54,823 nt of DNA from Desulfofalx alkaliphila DSM 12257 (lineage in GTDB: Bacteria > Bacillota > Desulfotomaculia > Desulfotomaculales > Desulfohalotomaculaceae): assembly GCF_000711975.1 (NCBI RefSeq), contig NZ_JONT01000016.1, forward strand, positions 1-54,823, written 5' to 3'. The translations under genes were made by a program, and so were the position numbers. Each line of letters begins with the position of its first letter. Position 1 is the first letter of the stretch. The notes beneath the pieces were generated by a model that had not been told where the DNA came from, did not search any database, and was given only the letters and a program-made list of their open reading frames with translations. Below, piece by piece: positions 26,305 through 34,180 of this stretch.

Positions 26305-27525
26305 GTGCAAAAACCGGAATTATTGGCCCCTGCGGGGGATTTAGAAAAGCTTAAAACAGCTGTCATTTACGGGGCAGATGCAGTATACCTGGGGGGCAGG
26401 CAGTTTAGCCTGCGGGCCGGGGCGGCAAACTTCAGTCCCGAAGAATTGCTTGAAGGGGTGGAATTTGCCCATCAAAGGGGGGCCAGGGTGTATGCCGCTG
26501 TAAACATCTTTGCCCACAACCAAGACCTTGATTTACTTCCCGGCTATATTTCTGAATTGCGGCAGGCCGGGGTTGATGGGGTAATTGCCAGCGATCCCGG
26601 TGTAATTACTGTGCTGCGCAATGGGGCACCGGACCTGCCCATACACCTGAGCACCCAGGCCAATACCACCAATTGGCTGAGCGCAGAGTTCTGGCGGCAG
26701 CAGGGAGTGAAGCGCATTGTGCTGGCCCGGGAACTGTCCCTAAAAGAGATTGGCCTTATCTCTAAAAAGGTAGATGTGGAAACAGAGGTTTTTATCCATG
26801 GGGCCATGTGCATGGCCTATTCCGGCCGCTGCCTGCTCAGCAATTACTTAACCGGGCGGGATGCCAACCGGGGAGACTGTGCCCAACCCTGCCGTTGGAA
26901 ATATCAACTGGTGGAAGAAAAGCGTCCGGGGCAGTATTTTCCGGTTCAAGAGGAAGAACGGGGCAGTTACTTCATGAGTTCCCGGGATTTGTGTTTAATT
27001 GAATACATTCCCCAGCTGGTTGAAGCCGGGGTAAATAGTTTTAAAATTGAGGGGCGCATGAAAAGTATGCATTATGTGGCCACCGTGGTTAAGTGCTACC
27101 GCCGGGCCATTGATGAGTACTTTAAGGACCCCGAAAACTATACCTTTGACAGTGGCTGGCTGGAAGAAATATCAAAGGTCAGCCATCGCGACTATACCAC
27201 CGGTTTTTTACTGGGACAACCCGGGGGAGAAGCCCAATCCTATAAAAAATCACAATATACCCGAAATCACCGTTTTGTGGGGGTTGTGAGGCAATATGAT
27301 GCAGCCAGCGGCCTGGCCCTGGTGGAACAGCGCAATAATTTTGCGGTGGGAGACACCATCGAGGTGTTCCAGCCCCAGGGGGATAACTTTACCTTTACGG
27401 TTGAAAAAATATTTGATGAAGAAAATAACCCCCAAACCAAGGCGCCTCATCCCCAACAGTTAATAAAAGTACCGGTGCAGCAGGCTGTGGAAGAGTGGAG
27501 TATGTTGAGACAAAAGTATCGTTAG
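26305..27525 (+). CDS. U32 peptidase-family RNA hydroxylase (TrhP/RlhA type)
   Basis: This is a 406-residue protein with the exact U32 signature EVFIHGAMCMAYSGRCLLS (about 154-172) and two further Cys in GDCAQPCRW, which bind an iron-sulfur cluster. Members once called collagenases hydroxylate RNA: TrhP makes 5-hydroxyuridine in tRNA, RlhA modifies 23S rRNA. Length and gene context (mltG just upstream) match the TrhP/YrrO type, but I cannot fix the substrate. The GTG start is 9 bases after GGAGCG. A terminator follows. Confidence 0.82.
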   Translation: MQKPELLAPAGDLEKLKTAVIYGADAVYLGGRQFSLRAGAANFSPEELLEGVEFAHQRGARVYAAVNIFAHNQDLDLLPGYISELRQAGVDGVIASDPGVITVLRNGAPDLPIHLSTQANTTNWLSAEFWRQQGVKRIVLARELSLKEIGLISKKVDVETEVFIHGAMCMAYSGRCLLSNYLTGRDANRGDCAQPCRWKYQLVEEKRPGQYFPVQEEERGSYFMSSRDLCLIEYIPQLVEAGVNSFKIEGRMKSMHYVATVVKCYRRAIDEYFKDPENYTFDSGWLEEISKVSHRDYTTGFLLGQPGGEAQSYKKSQYTRNHRFVGVVRQYDAASGLALVEQRNNFAVGDTIEVFQPQGDNFTFTVEKIFDEENNPQTKAPHPQQLIKVPVQQAVEEWSMLRQKYR

Positions 27526-27545
27526 GTAAAATAAAAAATTTTTCT

Positions 27546-27577
27546 AGGGGTGGAACTTATTTCCACCCCTTTTTGTA
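27546..27577 (+). terminator. intrinsic terminator after the U32 gene
   Basis: AGGGGTGGAA/TTCCACCCCT stem with a CTTAT loop and TTTTT. Confidence 0.9.
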
Positions 27578-27632
27578 TAAATTACCCTTCCATTGCACAA
27601 GCTAAAGGTAATTGTTGGAAGGAAGGGTAATT

Positions 27633-29342
27633 ATGGATATTAAAGGGCAAAAGAGATTGGTACTTACCTTTTATCTATTAATTATACTTTTTTTACCTTT
27701 AGTGGCCCAGTTGGCCGATGTTCAGTTAGCAAAGGGACCGGAATATGCCCGCCGGGCACTGGAACAGCGCTCTATCACAGTGGTGCTGGAAGACCTACCC
27801 AGGGGCGATATTTTAGACAGAAATCTAATTTCGCTTACGGGCAGTGAGCAGCAAGAGAGGGTAATTGTTTTTCCCAGTTTAATGGAATTACCCCTGCAGG
27901 TGGCAGAAGAGCTGGCCTCTATTCTTAATGTGGATGCGGCAGAAATAGTAAATGATTTTTCCAGTGGCAGCGGAGTCTTGTCTTACCCTTTAGAAAAAAA
28001 GCAAATTAGGATGATAAGTGAGCGAAACTGGCCCGGTGTAATGGTGCTTCCGGTTTACCAGCGGTATCTAAACCAACCACTGGCCGTGCACCTTATTGGC
28101 CACCTGGGTAAAATACCGTCCCAAGAGGCATTATATCAGCTGACTGCGGAATCTGAAAAACAGTATCAACTTAACGATTTAGTGGGCAAAATGGGCTTAG
28201 AAAAACACTATGAGCATTACTTAAAGGGAACCGGCCCTGAGCATTCGGTGCGTGCCTTTGCCGATGCTTCCGGCTCGGTCCTTTCCGGCATGGGCTTTAA
28301 GATAGAAACCAATGGGGTGGACCGGGGGCGAAATCACCTGGTTACCACCATAGATTATAACATTCAACGGATTGTGGAAGAGGTGATGGATGAGCAGGTG
28401 GAGCAGGGGGCAGTGGTGGTAATGGATGTGCGTACCGGTGACATTGTGGCCATGGCCAGTCGCCCCAACTTTCATCCGGCCGAGGTGGCCGATTTGCTGG
28501 AAACGGCGCCTCCGGATACATTTATTGATCACTGCACGGCATTATATCAGCCGGGGTCCATATTTAAAATTGTGGTGGCAGCTGCAGCCTTAGAAGAGGG
28601 TTTAGTAAGCCCGGACAGCACCTTTGTATGCCTGGGCGAAAAGGCGCCCTATGTAAGTTGCTGGCATAAGCCCGGCCACGGCTTAATAAGTTTTTCCCAA
28701 GCCTTTGCAGATTCCTGCAATCCTGCCTTTGCCGAGTTGGGTCTGAAGTTAGGGGCGGAAAAAATTATTGAATATGCCATAAAACTGGGGATGGATAAGC
28801 AGACGATAATCGGTTATCCGGTGATAGCAGATATTAGGCAGGACCTGTCAGCAATTGCCCAGCCCTATAATCTGACCAATTGCAGCATTGGCCAGGGGCC
28901 GGTATTGGTCACCCCGGTGCAGCTTAGCTCAATGGTAAACACGATTGTGAATGACGGTACATACCTACCGCCCAGGCTGGTGCGGGAACTGCGCAAATCT
29001 GACGGCACGGTAAATAAGAGATTTCCCCCGGGCAACAGTTATAAAGCCATCTCCGCCGATACTGCCAAGCAGCTAAGGGAGTTACTGGCCTTGACGGTGG
29101 AAGAAGGTGTAGGGCAAAAGGCAATGGTGGCCCACTATGGTAGTGCGGGAAAAACAGGCTCGGCAGAAGTTGCGGGGCAAAATGGAGTTAATGCCTGGTT
29201 TGTGGGGTACTCACCCAAGGATAACCCGCGCTACGTAACCGCCGTGTTGGTAAAGGACGGTGTCAGCGGCGGCGAAACCGCCGGCCCGGTTTTTAGGGAA
29301 GTGATGGAGCAAATATTAGGCTGCCTTCCGTTGACTAGATAG
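27633..29342 (+). CDS. class B penicillin-binding protein (FtsI/SpoVD type)
   Basis: This is a 569-residue peptidoglycan DD-transpeptidase. A membrane helix (about 8-28) is followed by the dimerisation/pedestal region and a transpeptidase domain with Ser309-Ile-Phe-Lys (SxxK), SCN in FADSCNPAF, and KTG at 507-509. It is shorter than FtsI/SpoVD because no C-terminal PASTA domain is present. The ATG at 27633 follows GGAAGG. FtsI, SpoVD or another PBP2-type role cannot be chosen from sequence alone; the lone location outside the dcw cluster argues against the main FtsI. Confidence 0.88.
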   Translation: MDIKGQKRLVLTFYLLIILFLPLVAQLADVQLAKGPEYARRALEQRSITVVLEDLPRGDILDRNLISLTGSEQQERVIVFPSLMELPLQVAEELASILNVDAAEIVNDFSSGSGVLSYPLEKKQIRMISERNWPGVMVLPVYQRYLNQPLAVHLIGHLGKIPSQEALYQLTAESEKQYQLNDLVGKMGLEKHYEHYLKGTGPEHSVRAFADASGSVLSGMGFKIETNGVDRGRNHLVTTIDYNIQRIVEEVMDEQVEQGAVVVMDVRTGDIVAMASRPNFHPAEVADLLETAPPDTFIDHCTALYQPGSIFKIVVAAAALEEGLVSPDSTFVCLGEKAPYVSCWHKPGHGLISFSQAFADSCNPAFAELGLKLGAEKIIEYAIKLGMDKQTIIGYPVIADIRQDLSAIAQPYNLTNCSIGQGPVLVTPVQLSSMVNTIVNDGTYLPPRLVRELRKSDGTVNKRFPPGNSYKAISADTAKQLRELLALTVEEGVGQKAMVAHYGSAGKTGSAEVAGQNGVNAWFVGYSPKDNPRYVTAVLVKDGVSGGETAGPVFREVMEQILGCLPLTR

Positions 29343-29405
29343 TGGCAATATAGTAGAATAATAGTATAATTTTAGAGAAAAAATTCACTAAATGGGGTGG
29401 ATAGC

Positions 29406-30173
29406 ATGATAGTACGGGGAGAACAGATTCGTGCCCTGCGCGAAGAAAGAGGCTATACATTACAAGACCTTGCCAAGCGTGCCAAATTATCCTTATCATA
29501 TTTAAGTGAAATTGAAAGGGGCTCCAAGCGCCCGTCTTTAAAGACCATTGATAAATTGGCCACTGCTTTAAATGTGGCAAAAACGCAGTTAATTGAAGGA
29601 GAGGTAACGGATACGGGGCTGGCCCTGGGCGAAAAAATTCGTATCATCCGCAACGAAAAAGACATGTCCTTACAGGAACTGGCGGATAAAGTGGGCATCT
29701 CTCTTTCGTATCTAAGCGAAATTGAAAGGGGTACCGTTTACCCGGCATTAAACACCTTGAAAAGAGTTGCCGAAGGTTTAGGCGTGCCCCCAACGGCCCT
29801 GATGGGGCATGAGGGTACCTTGGGCCATAAATTAAAAGCCCTGCGGGAAGAGTATGGTCTAACCCAGGCGCAGCTTGCTAACTTAGCCGGTGTAACCGCC
29901 GGCCTAATAGGGCAAATTGAACAGGGCAAGGTACAGCCCTCCCTTAAAACTTTAGAGAAGCTGTCAGAGGTGATGGGTGTATCACCCTGTTACTTCATTA
30001 TGGAACCCGGTGCCGTTGACCAAATAGTTAGCTTAATGAATCCCGAACTGCGTGAACTGCTGGTGCATCCCAGCGTGCAGTCGGTGTTAAGCATGATTTG
30101 CAATTTAAATGAAAAGGAACTGCAGTTTATACTCAACTTTATTCAGCTATTTAAACGTTCAGATTTAAGTTAA
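29406..30173 (+). CDS. transcriptional regulator with three XRE helix-turn-helix domains
   Basis: This is a 255-residue protein made of three consecutive Cro/CI-type DNA-binding domains (about 1-60, 76-132 and 140-195). Each holds a recognisable copy of LSYLSEIERG(S/T)..P(S/A)L.T(I/L) in the first two and GLIGQIEQGKVQPSLKTLEK in the third. A short helical C-terminal domain (about 205-255) remains, with no cupin or peptidase domain. The ATG at 29406 follows GGGGTGG. Triple HTH arrays are unusual and suggest binding to a long composite operator. Target unknown; thioredoxin is next. Confidence 0.85.
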   Translation: MIVRGEQIRALREERGYTLQDLAKRAKLSLSYLSEIERGSKRPSLKTIDKLATALNVAKTQLIEGEVTDTGLALGEKIRIIRNEKDMSLQELADKVGISLSYLSEIERGTVYPALNTLKRVAEGLGVPPTALMGHEGTLGHKLKALREEYGLTQAQLANLAGVTAGLIGQIEQGKVQPSLKTLEKLSEVMGVSPCYFIMEPGAVDQIVSLMNPELRELLVHPSVQSVLSMICNLNEKELQFILNFIQLFKRSDLS

Positions 30174-30234
30174 CCGGGGTGATTGTTGACAAAGTCTTCC
30201 TGTGGCATGGTGAGAAAATCCAATTTTAGTTAAT

Positions 30235-30272
30235 TTCTTTCAGAGAAAGGTGGTCTCCGAAAGAAATTTCTG
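30235..30272 (+). promoter_or_regulatory. imperfect hairpin between HTH regulator and trxA
   Basis: TTTCTTTC-A-GAGA pairs with TCTC-C-GAAAGAAA around AAGGTGG (12 pairs with one mismatch). It is not followed by a clear T-run. It could end the regulator transcript weakly or be an operator. Confidence 0.4.
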
Positions 30273-30317
30273 TTAGAATATAGGCGTAGAGAAAAAATAT
30301 AATAGGGGGATGGAAAC

Positions 30318-30635
30318 ATGGCACAGGATATTAATGAAGTTGACTTTGAACAAGAAGTGTTAAAATCTGATATCCCGGTATTAGTAGATTTTTGGGCCAG
30401 TTGGTGCGGACCATGTCGCAGTATTGCACCCATTTTGGATCAGCTGTCTGAAGAATATGCTGGCAGGGCTAAGGTTTGTAAAGTAAATGTGGACATGAAC
30501 CAATCCCTTGCCAAACAGTACCAGGTGATGAGTATACCTAACATAGTATTTTTTAAGGATGGCAAGAAAGTAGATCAAATAGTTGGCTTTACTCCCAAAC
30601 AAGAACTGGCCAAAAAACTGGACTCACTTCTTTAA
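30318..30635 (+). CDS. trxA: thioredoxin
   Basis: This is a 105-residue classical thioredoxin, the cytoplasmic protein-disulfide reductant. WASWCGPC places the redox pair at Cys30 and Cys33, and the cis-proline region appears as YQVMSIPNIVFFKDG. GGGGGATGG lies ahead of the ATG. It is monocistronic with a strong terminator; thioredoxin reductase is not in the window. Confidence 0.97.
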   Translation: MAQDINEVDFEQEVLKSDIPVLVDFWASWCGPCRSIAPILDQLSEEYAGRAKVCKVNVDMNQSLAKQYQVMSIPNIVFFKDGKKVDQIVGFTPKQELAKKLDSLL

Positions 30636-30644
30636 CAATAAAGT

Positions 30645-30675
30645 GACCATGATGCCTATGCATCATGGTCTTTTC
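30645..30675. terminator. terminator between trxA and the convergent MBL gene
   Basis: GACCATGATGC/GCATCATGGTC (11 bp) around CTAT, followed by TTTTCTT. It lies between convergent genes. Confidence 0.88.
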
Positions 30676-31716
30676 TTATGGTTTGCAGGAGGCGCAGGGT
30701 ACATATCCCGCATTATTAGCCTCAATTAGGTCTTTAAACCACACCAAATTGTGGGCGGCGATACTTTCCACATGCCTACAATGGGGATAATGAAATTTAT
30801 CTGAGTTGCTGCTGCCCACATACCGTTTTGTGATTTGAACGGCCGCATTATCTTCCGGCGGATTATCGGATTCTACGGTAAAGTCTTCTCCGTCAGTTGA
30901 AATAACTATTGTGCCGTTTAAATCGGTGCGATAGACTTCAACATCTGCCCCCTGTAGCAAATCAAGTACTTCCCTGTGGGGGTGACCGTAATCGTTATTG
31001 GCAGCCAGGCAGATCACTGCCACCTCGGGATTAACTGCCTTGAGAAATTCCCCGGTGGTGGAAGTGCTGCTGCCGTGGTGGCCCACCTTCAACACCTGCG
31101 CTTGTAAATCATACCCGCTGTTAACCATTTCTTTTTCAGAAGTTTCTTCGGCGTCTCCGGTAAACAGAAAAGACACCTTGCCAAAGGTGAGCTTGATTAC
31201 TGCCGAATAATCGTTTATATTTTCATATTGATCGCCTTTTGGCGCCAACACCACCGCTTGCAATTCCTCGCTACTTATTATTTCCATCCCTGCCCTTGCA
31301 GTTTTTACTTTCAAACCCTTACTTTGAACTGCCTCTAACAGGTCTTGAAAGGTTTGGGTGGTGTGGGTTACCCGCGGCATGTATATTTTTCCGATATCCA
31401 AGGAGTTTATCACCGTATCCATACCACCAATGTGGTCAGCATGGGGGTGTGTGCCCACTAAATAATCAATTTTATTTACCCCCAGTTTTTTTATGTAATC
31501 AACTATCATTTCACCGTCACCGTTGTTGCCGGCATCAATCAACATCTGTTGTCCGCTGGGTAGTTGGATGAATATAGAGTCGCCCTGGCCCACATCTATG
31601 AAATGTACGGTAAGCAGCTCTTCGGTATCACTGGTATCACTGCCGCAACCCAGTGATGCCAGTACAATGAAAAGACCTAATACCAATAATATAATGTAGT
31701 TTTTTCTATTAAGCAT
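30676..31716 (-). CDS. MBL-fold lipoprotein with a C-terminal Cys/His metal-binding tail
   Basis: This is a 346-residue exported lipoprotein. A signal peptide with lipobox LASLGC (Cys about 24) is followed by a ComEC-like metallo-beta-lactamase fold domain: THPHADHIGGMD, FTGDAEE, and VGHHGS as further metal ligands. The last 50 residues (YVGSSNSDKFHYPHCRHVES ... YVPCASCKP) match the Ada-like/zinc-binding CxxC region seen in several secreted nucleases. It resembles ComEC/Rec2 C-terminal nuclease proteins, so a DNA- or nucleotide-degrading role outside the cell is plausible. The next gene is a DUF3006 protein, a known neighbour of this type. Confidence 0.82.
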   Translation of the reverse strand: MLNRKNYIILLVLGLFIVLASLGCGSDTSDTEELLTVHFIDVGQGDSIFIQLPSGQQMLIDAGNNGDGEMIVDYIKKLGVNKIDYLVGTHPHADHIGGMDTVINSLDIGKIYMPRVTHTTQTFQDLLEAVQSKGLKVKTARAGMEIISSEELQAVVLAPKGDQYENINDYSAVIKLTFGKVSFLFTGDAEETSEKEMVNSGYDLQAQVLKVGHHGSSTSTTGEFLKAVNPEVAVICLAANNDYGHPHREVLDLLQGADVEVYRTDLNGTIVISTDGEDFTVESDNPPEDNAAVQITKRYVGSSNSDKFHYPHCRHVESIAAHNLVWFKDLIEANNAGYVPCASCKP

Positions 31717-31726
31717 TTAATCTCTC

Positions 31727-31933
31727 CTAGTCTTCAAATAAGCTGTCAGCAATTTTGTTAATGGATTTTTTAGCTTTTTCAGTGGCATCCTTGTCCACAA
31801 GAACGGTAATATTAATTACATCCCCTTCCTTTGCTCCCGATGGGAGTAAACACTTAGGAATGTTAAATGTACTACGGTTGTATTCTACCACCGCCCATTT
31901 ACCCTCAAAGCGATCAATGATAAACATAGGCAC
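31727..31933 (-). CDS. DUF3006 protein
   Basis: This is a 68-residue cytoplasmic protein of beta strands and one C-terminal helix: MFIIDRFEGKWAVVEYN and IPKCLLPSGAKEGDVI are DUF3006 features. It ends 11 bases before the MBL lipoprotein gene; such DUF3006-MBL pairs recur in clostridia and bacilli. No activity is known. Confidence 0.8.
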   Translation of the reverse strand: MPMFIIDRFEGKWAVVEYNRSTFNIPKCLLPSGAKEGDVINITVLVDKDATEKAKKSINKIADSLFED

Positions 31934-31940
31934 ACCTTCC

Positions 31941-32120
31941 TTAATAAGATTTTTTTTGTTGATAGCAAACGCATCTGATACCGGTACTTTTAAAAACTAT
32001 CACCGAAGGAATGTATCTGGTTTTAATACCATAAGCTTTACATCCCCGGGGGTACCTTTTATCCCAGGTGACATAAAAATGCTTGCACTTTTGGCAGTTT
32101 ACCCGTTTATTGACTGACAT
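31941..32120 (-). CDS. small Cys-rich (zinc-ribbon-like) protein
   Basis: This is a protein of about 59 residues with CQKCKHFYVTWDKRYPRGCK and a later CVC, four or more Cys suited to a zinc or iron site. Short proteins with this CxxC...W..RYPRGCKAYG pattern are conserved in clostridia without known function. I chose the ATG at 32120, nine bases from AGGGG, over one at 32126. It begins the leftward three-gene run with DUF3006 and the MBL lipoprotein. Confidence 0.65.
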   Translation of the reverse strand: MSVNKRVNCQKCKHFYVTWDKRYPRGCKAYGIKTRYIPSVIVFKSTGIRCVCYQQKKSY

Positions 32121-32151
32121 TTTCATAACCCCTTTCCCCCTTTATATTATA

Positions 32152-32178
32152 ATAGAAAACTCCTGCCGTGGCAGGAGT
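32152..32178 (-). terminator. terminator after the sigK fragment
   Basis: Read leftward, CTCCTGCCACGGCAGGAG forms a short hairpin, followed by TTTTCT. It ends transcription of sigK. Confidence 0.7.
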
Positions 32179-32182
32179 GGGG

Positions 32183-32542
32183 TTACTTTGCTTTATTTTC
32201 TAATGTAAATTCTTTAATCAACTTAGTCAGTGCACGTTTTTCAATGCGGGAAACATAACTGCGGGAGATGCCCAGTTCTTTGGCTATTTCCCGCTGGGTC
32301 TTTTTACCGTTATTATGCAGGCCAAAACGCATTTCAAGCACCTTTCTTTCCCTAGTGCTTAATTTATTTATTGTTTTTAACAATCGCCTGCGTTCAAAAC
32401 TGCTTTCCACAAGGTCTGCCACCAGTTCCGGATCGGTGCCCAAAATATCGATAAGGGAAATCTCATTACCTTCCTTGTCTATCCCAATGGGATCATAAAG
32501 GGAAACCTCTGCCCGCACCTTTTTCATAAATCTTAAATGCAT
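32183..32542 (-). CDS. sigK: RNA polymerase sigma-K factor, 3' half (interrupted gene)
   Basis: These 119 codons hold regions 3 and 4 of SigK, the mother-cell sigma factor of late sporulation. MHLRFMKKVRAEVSLYDPIG, EGNEISLIDILGTDPEL and the region 4.2 helix-turn-helix KTQREIAKELGISRSYVSRI are close to SigK. Regions 1-2 are missing. In-frame identity continues only to I-E-I-L-M-H-L-R (about base 32551), where SigK proteins have I-E-N-E-I-L-M-H-L-R. Before this, the frame reads unrelated sequence, and no ribosome site precedes the ATG. So this is the 3' piece of a split gene, cut near the point used by known skin elements, rather than a small gene. Confidence 0.88.
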   Translation of the reverse strand: MHLRFMKKVRAEVSLYDPIGIDKEGNEISLIDILGTDPELVADLVESSFERRRLLKTINKLSTRERKVLEMRFGLHNNGKKTQREIAKELGISRSYVSRIEKRALTKLIKEFTLENKAK

Positions 32543-32628
32543 TAATATCTCAATTCTTATGACTAGTAAGTAGCGGAAGAGGTTACAAAAAACTAGGAGT
32601 GCAATCCTAAATAACGTTTACTATTTTA

Positions 32629-32850
32629 TCAATGCCCTCTTCCTCTGATCCTAATTCTACGGGTTTTACTGGGTACGGAATAGATAACGACGGTGCAACC
32701 TACACAATTTCTGGTCACTAAAGTGCCGGACGCCTGGTCGGTGGGCCGTGGAAAGTACTTCACTAAATGTCCCGCATGGGTCGAATGCGGTACATTCACG
32801 TAATAATTGCGATAAAATACTAAAGAGGTGTTCGTACCATAATCCGGCAA
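32629..32850 (-). CDS. unassigned 73-residue ORF at the element end
   Basis: A TTG-started frame of 73 codons contains SLVFYRNYYVNVPHSTHAGH and ends in an Arg-rich tail. It lies between the sigK break and the TcmP gene. No ribosome site is visible and no family is recognised. Its somewhat higher G+C than the neighbours argues against simple spacer, but it may be chance or a gene remnant. Confidence 0.25.
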   Translation of the reverse strand: MPDYGTNTSLVFYRNYYVNVPHSTHAGHLVKYFPRPTDQASGTLVTRNCVGCTVVIYSVPSKTRRIRIRGRGH

Positions 32851-32983
32851 TATATAATCGATAATGCAACATCAGAGAATAATTCCAAAATAAAAAGGAT
32901 TCCTGCTAGTGATGTTAGTAATATACGGTAATTAATGTTTTTACACATAAGAAGATTCTTAAGTGTGAAAGGGGGAAGTATGT

Positions 32984-34180
32984 TTGAGTAAAAATAATGA
33001 GGATTTTTATAAAGAAAAAAAACCGTGGTCAATAATAAAAGACCAGTTATTAGGAAGTTATCTCAAGCCATATTTCGCCAAAATACTTGCGACACAAAAA
33101 CCAATATTTTATGTAGATGCTTTCGCTGGGAAAGGCATGTTTGATGATGGAGATCCAGGATCTCCTGTTATTGCATTAGATATTATATCTGAGGCCTTAG
33201 AAAAAACACAGTTTAGAAAACCAAATATAAAGTCATGCTTTATAGAATTGAACCATGCACATGCTTTGCGGGATAATATTAAAAATTATAAGAATGTAGA
33301 TGTGGTCGAAGGTAAATATGAAGAGAATATTGACTTAATGCTGGAAGGAAAACAATTACATAATGTGTTTTTATATATAGATCCTTATGGTATAAAATCG
33401 TTACATTTTTCTATATTTGAAAAACTGTCCAGCAAAAGACTTTATAGTGTTGAACTGCTTATTAATCTTAACTCTTTTGGATTCATAAGAGAGGCTTGTA
33501 ATGCTATGGATGTTGTTTTTGATATAGAAGAGTTAGAAGATTTGATAGAAATCGAAATTGATTCAAGTACCAATAATAAGAAATCAATTCTAGACTTGAA
33601 CGGAGTTGCTGGCGGTGATTACTGGCAGGAAATTATTCAAGAATATAATAATGAAATTATTGATGGATATGAGGCCGAAATGAAATTTTCTGAAATGTAT
33701 TGTGAAAGACTCAAAGATCATTTTAGGTATGTTCTTAACATGCCTATTAGGCTAAAAAGGGGTCAAAGGCCAAAGTATCGCATGATCCATGCAACCAACC
33801 ACCCGGCAGGTTGCGTTTTAATGAATGATAATATGTGTAAACGTTGGGAAGCAGTGCAGGATCTACAAAATCAGGGACAGTTGTCCTTTTTCACGGAAGA
33901 TGTAGAAAATAGACATATATATACTGGAGAATTACAAGCAGAAATATTAGAAGTTATGTCCACTTACAAAGATTACGTAGATATTGAGGTTTTCTATGCT
34001 GACTTTGTTAGCAAATACGGTGTAAGGCTTTCAACTAGTGATATTCGTAACGAGTTGAAACAATTATTTAATAGTAGAAAGATAGATGTAAAGAGACATC
34101 CTAAAAAAACAGTACAAGGAAAAGCATCAACATTTTGGACAACTGGAAAAGGCAAAACTATAAAGGTAAGGTGTTTATAA
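32984..34180 (+). CDS. tcmP: three-Cys-motif partner protein TcmP
   Basis: This is a 398-residue protein that starts KKPWSIIKDQLLGSYLKPYF and has the methyltransferase-like motif FYVDAFAGKGMFDDGDPGSP. FLYIDPYGIKSLHFSIF follows, like a DPPY motif of Rossmann DNA methylases. The C-terminus is a winged-helix-like region. It matches the TcmP family, which is found beside a radical-SAM-like protein with a three-Cys motif. The TTG start is 8 bases after GGGGGA. The stop is followed directly by the partner gene. The function is not established; occurrence on mobile DNA suggests modification or defence. Low G+C relative to the chromosome to its left. Confidence 0.85.
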   Translation: MSKNNEDFYKEKKPWSIIKDQLLGSYLKPYFAKILATQKPIFYVDAFAGKGMFDDGDPGSPVIALDIISEALEKTQFRKPNIKSCFIELNHAHALRDNIKNYKNVDVVEGKYEENIDLMLEGKQLHNVFLYIDPYGIKSLHFSIFEKLSSKRLYSVELLINLNSFGFIREACNAMDVVFDIEELEDLIEIEIDSSTNNKKSILDLNGVAGGDYWQEIIQEYNNEIIDGYEAEMKFSEMYCERLKDHFRYVLNMPIRLKRGQRPKYRMIHATNHPAGCVLMNDNMCKRWEAVQDLQNQGQLSFFTEDVENRHIYTGELQAEILEVMSTYKDYVDIEVFYADFVSKYGVRLSTSDIRNELKQLFNSRKIDVKRHPKKTVQGKASTFWTTGKGKTIKVRCL

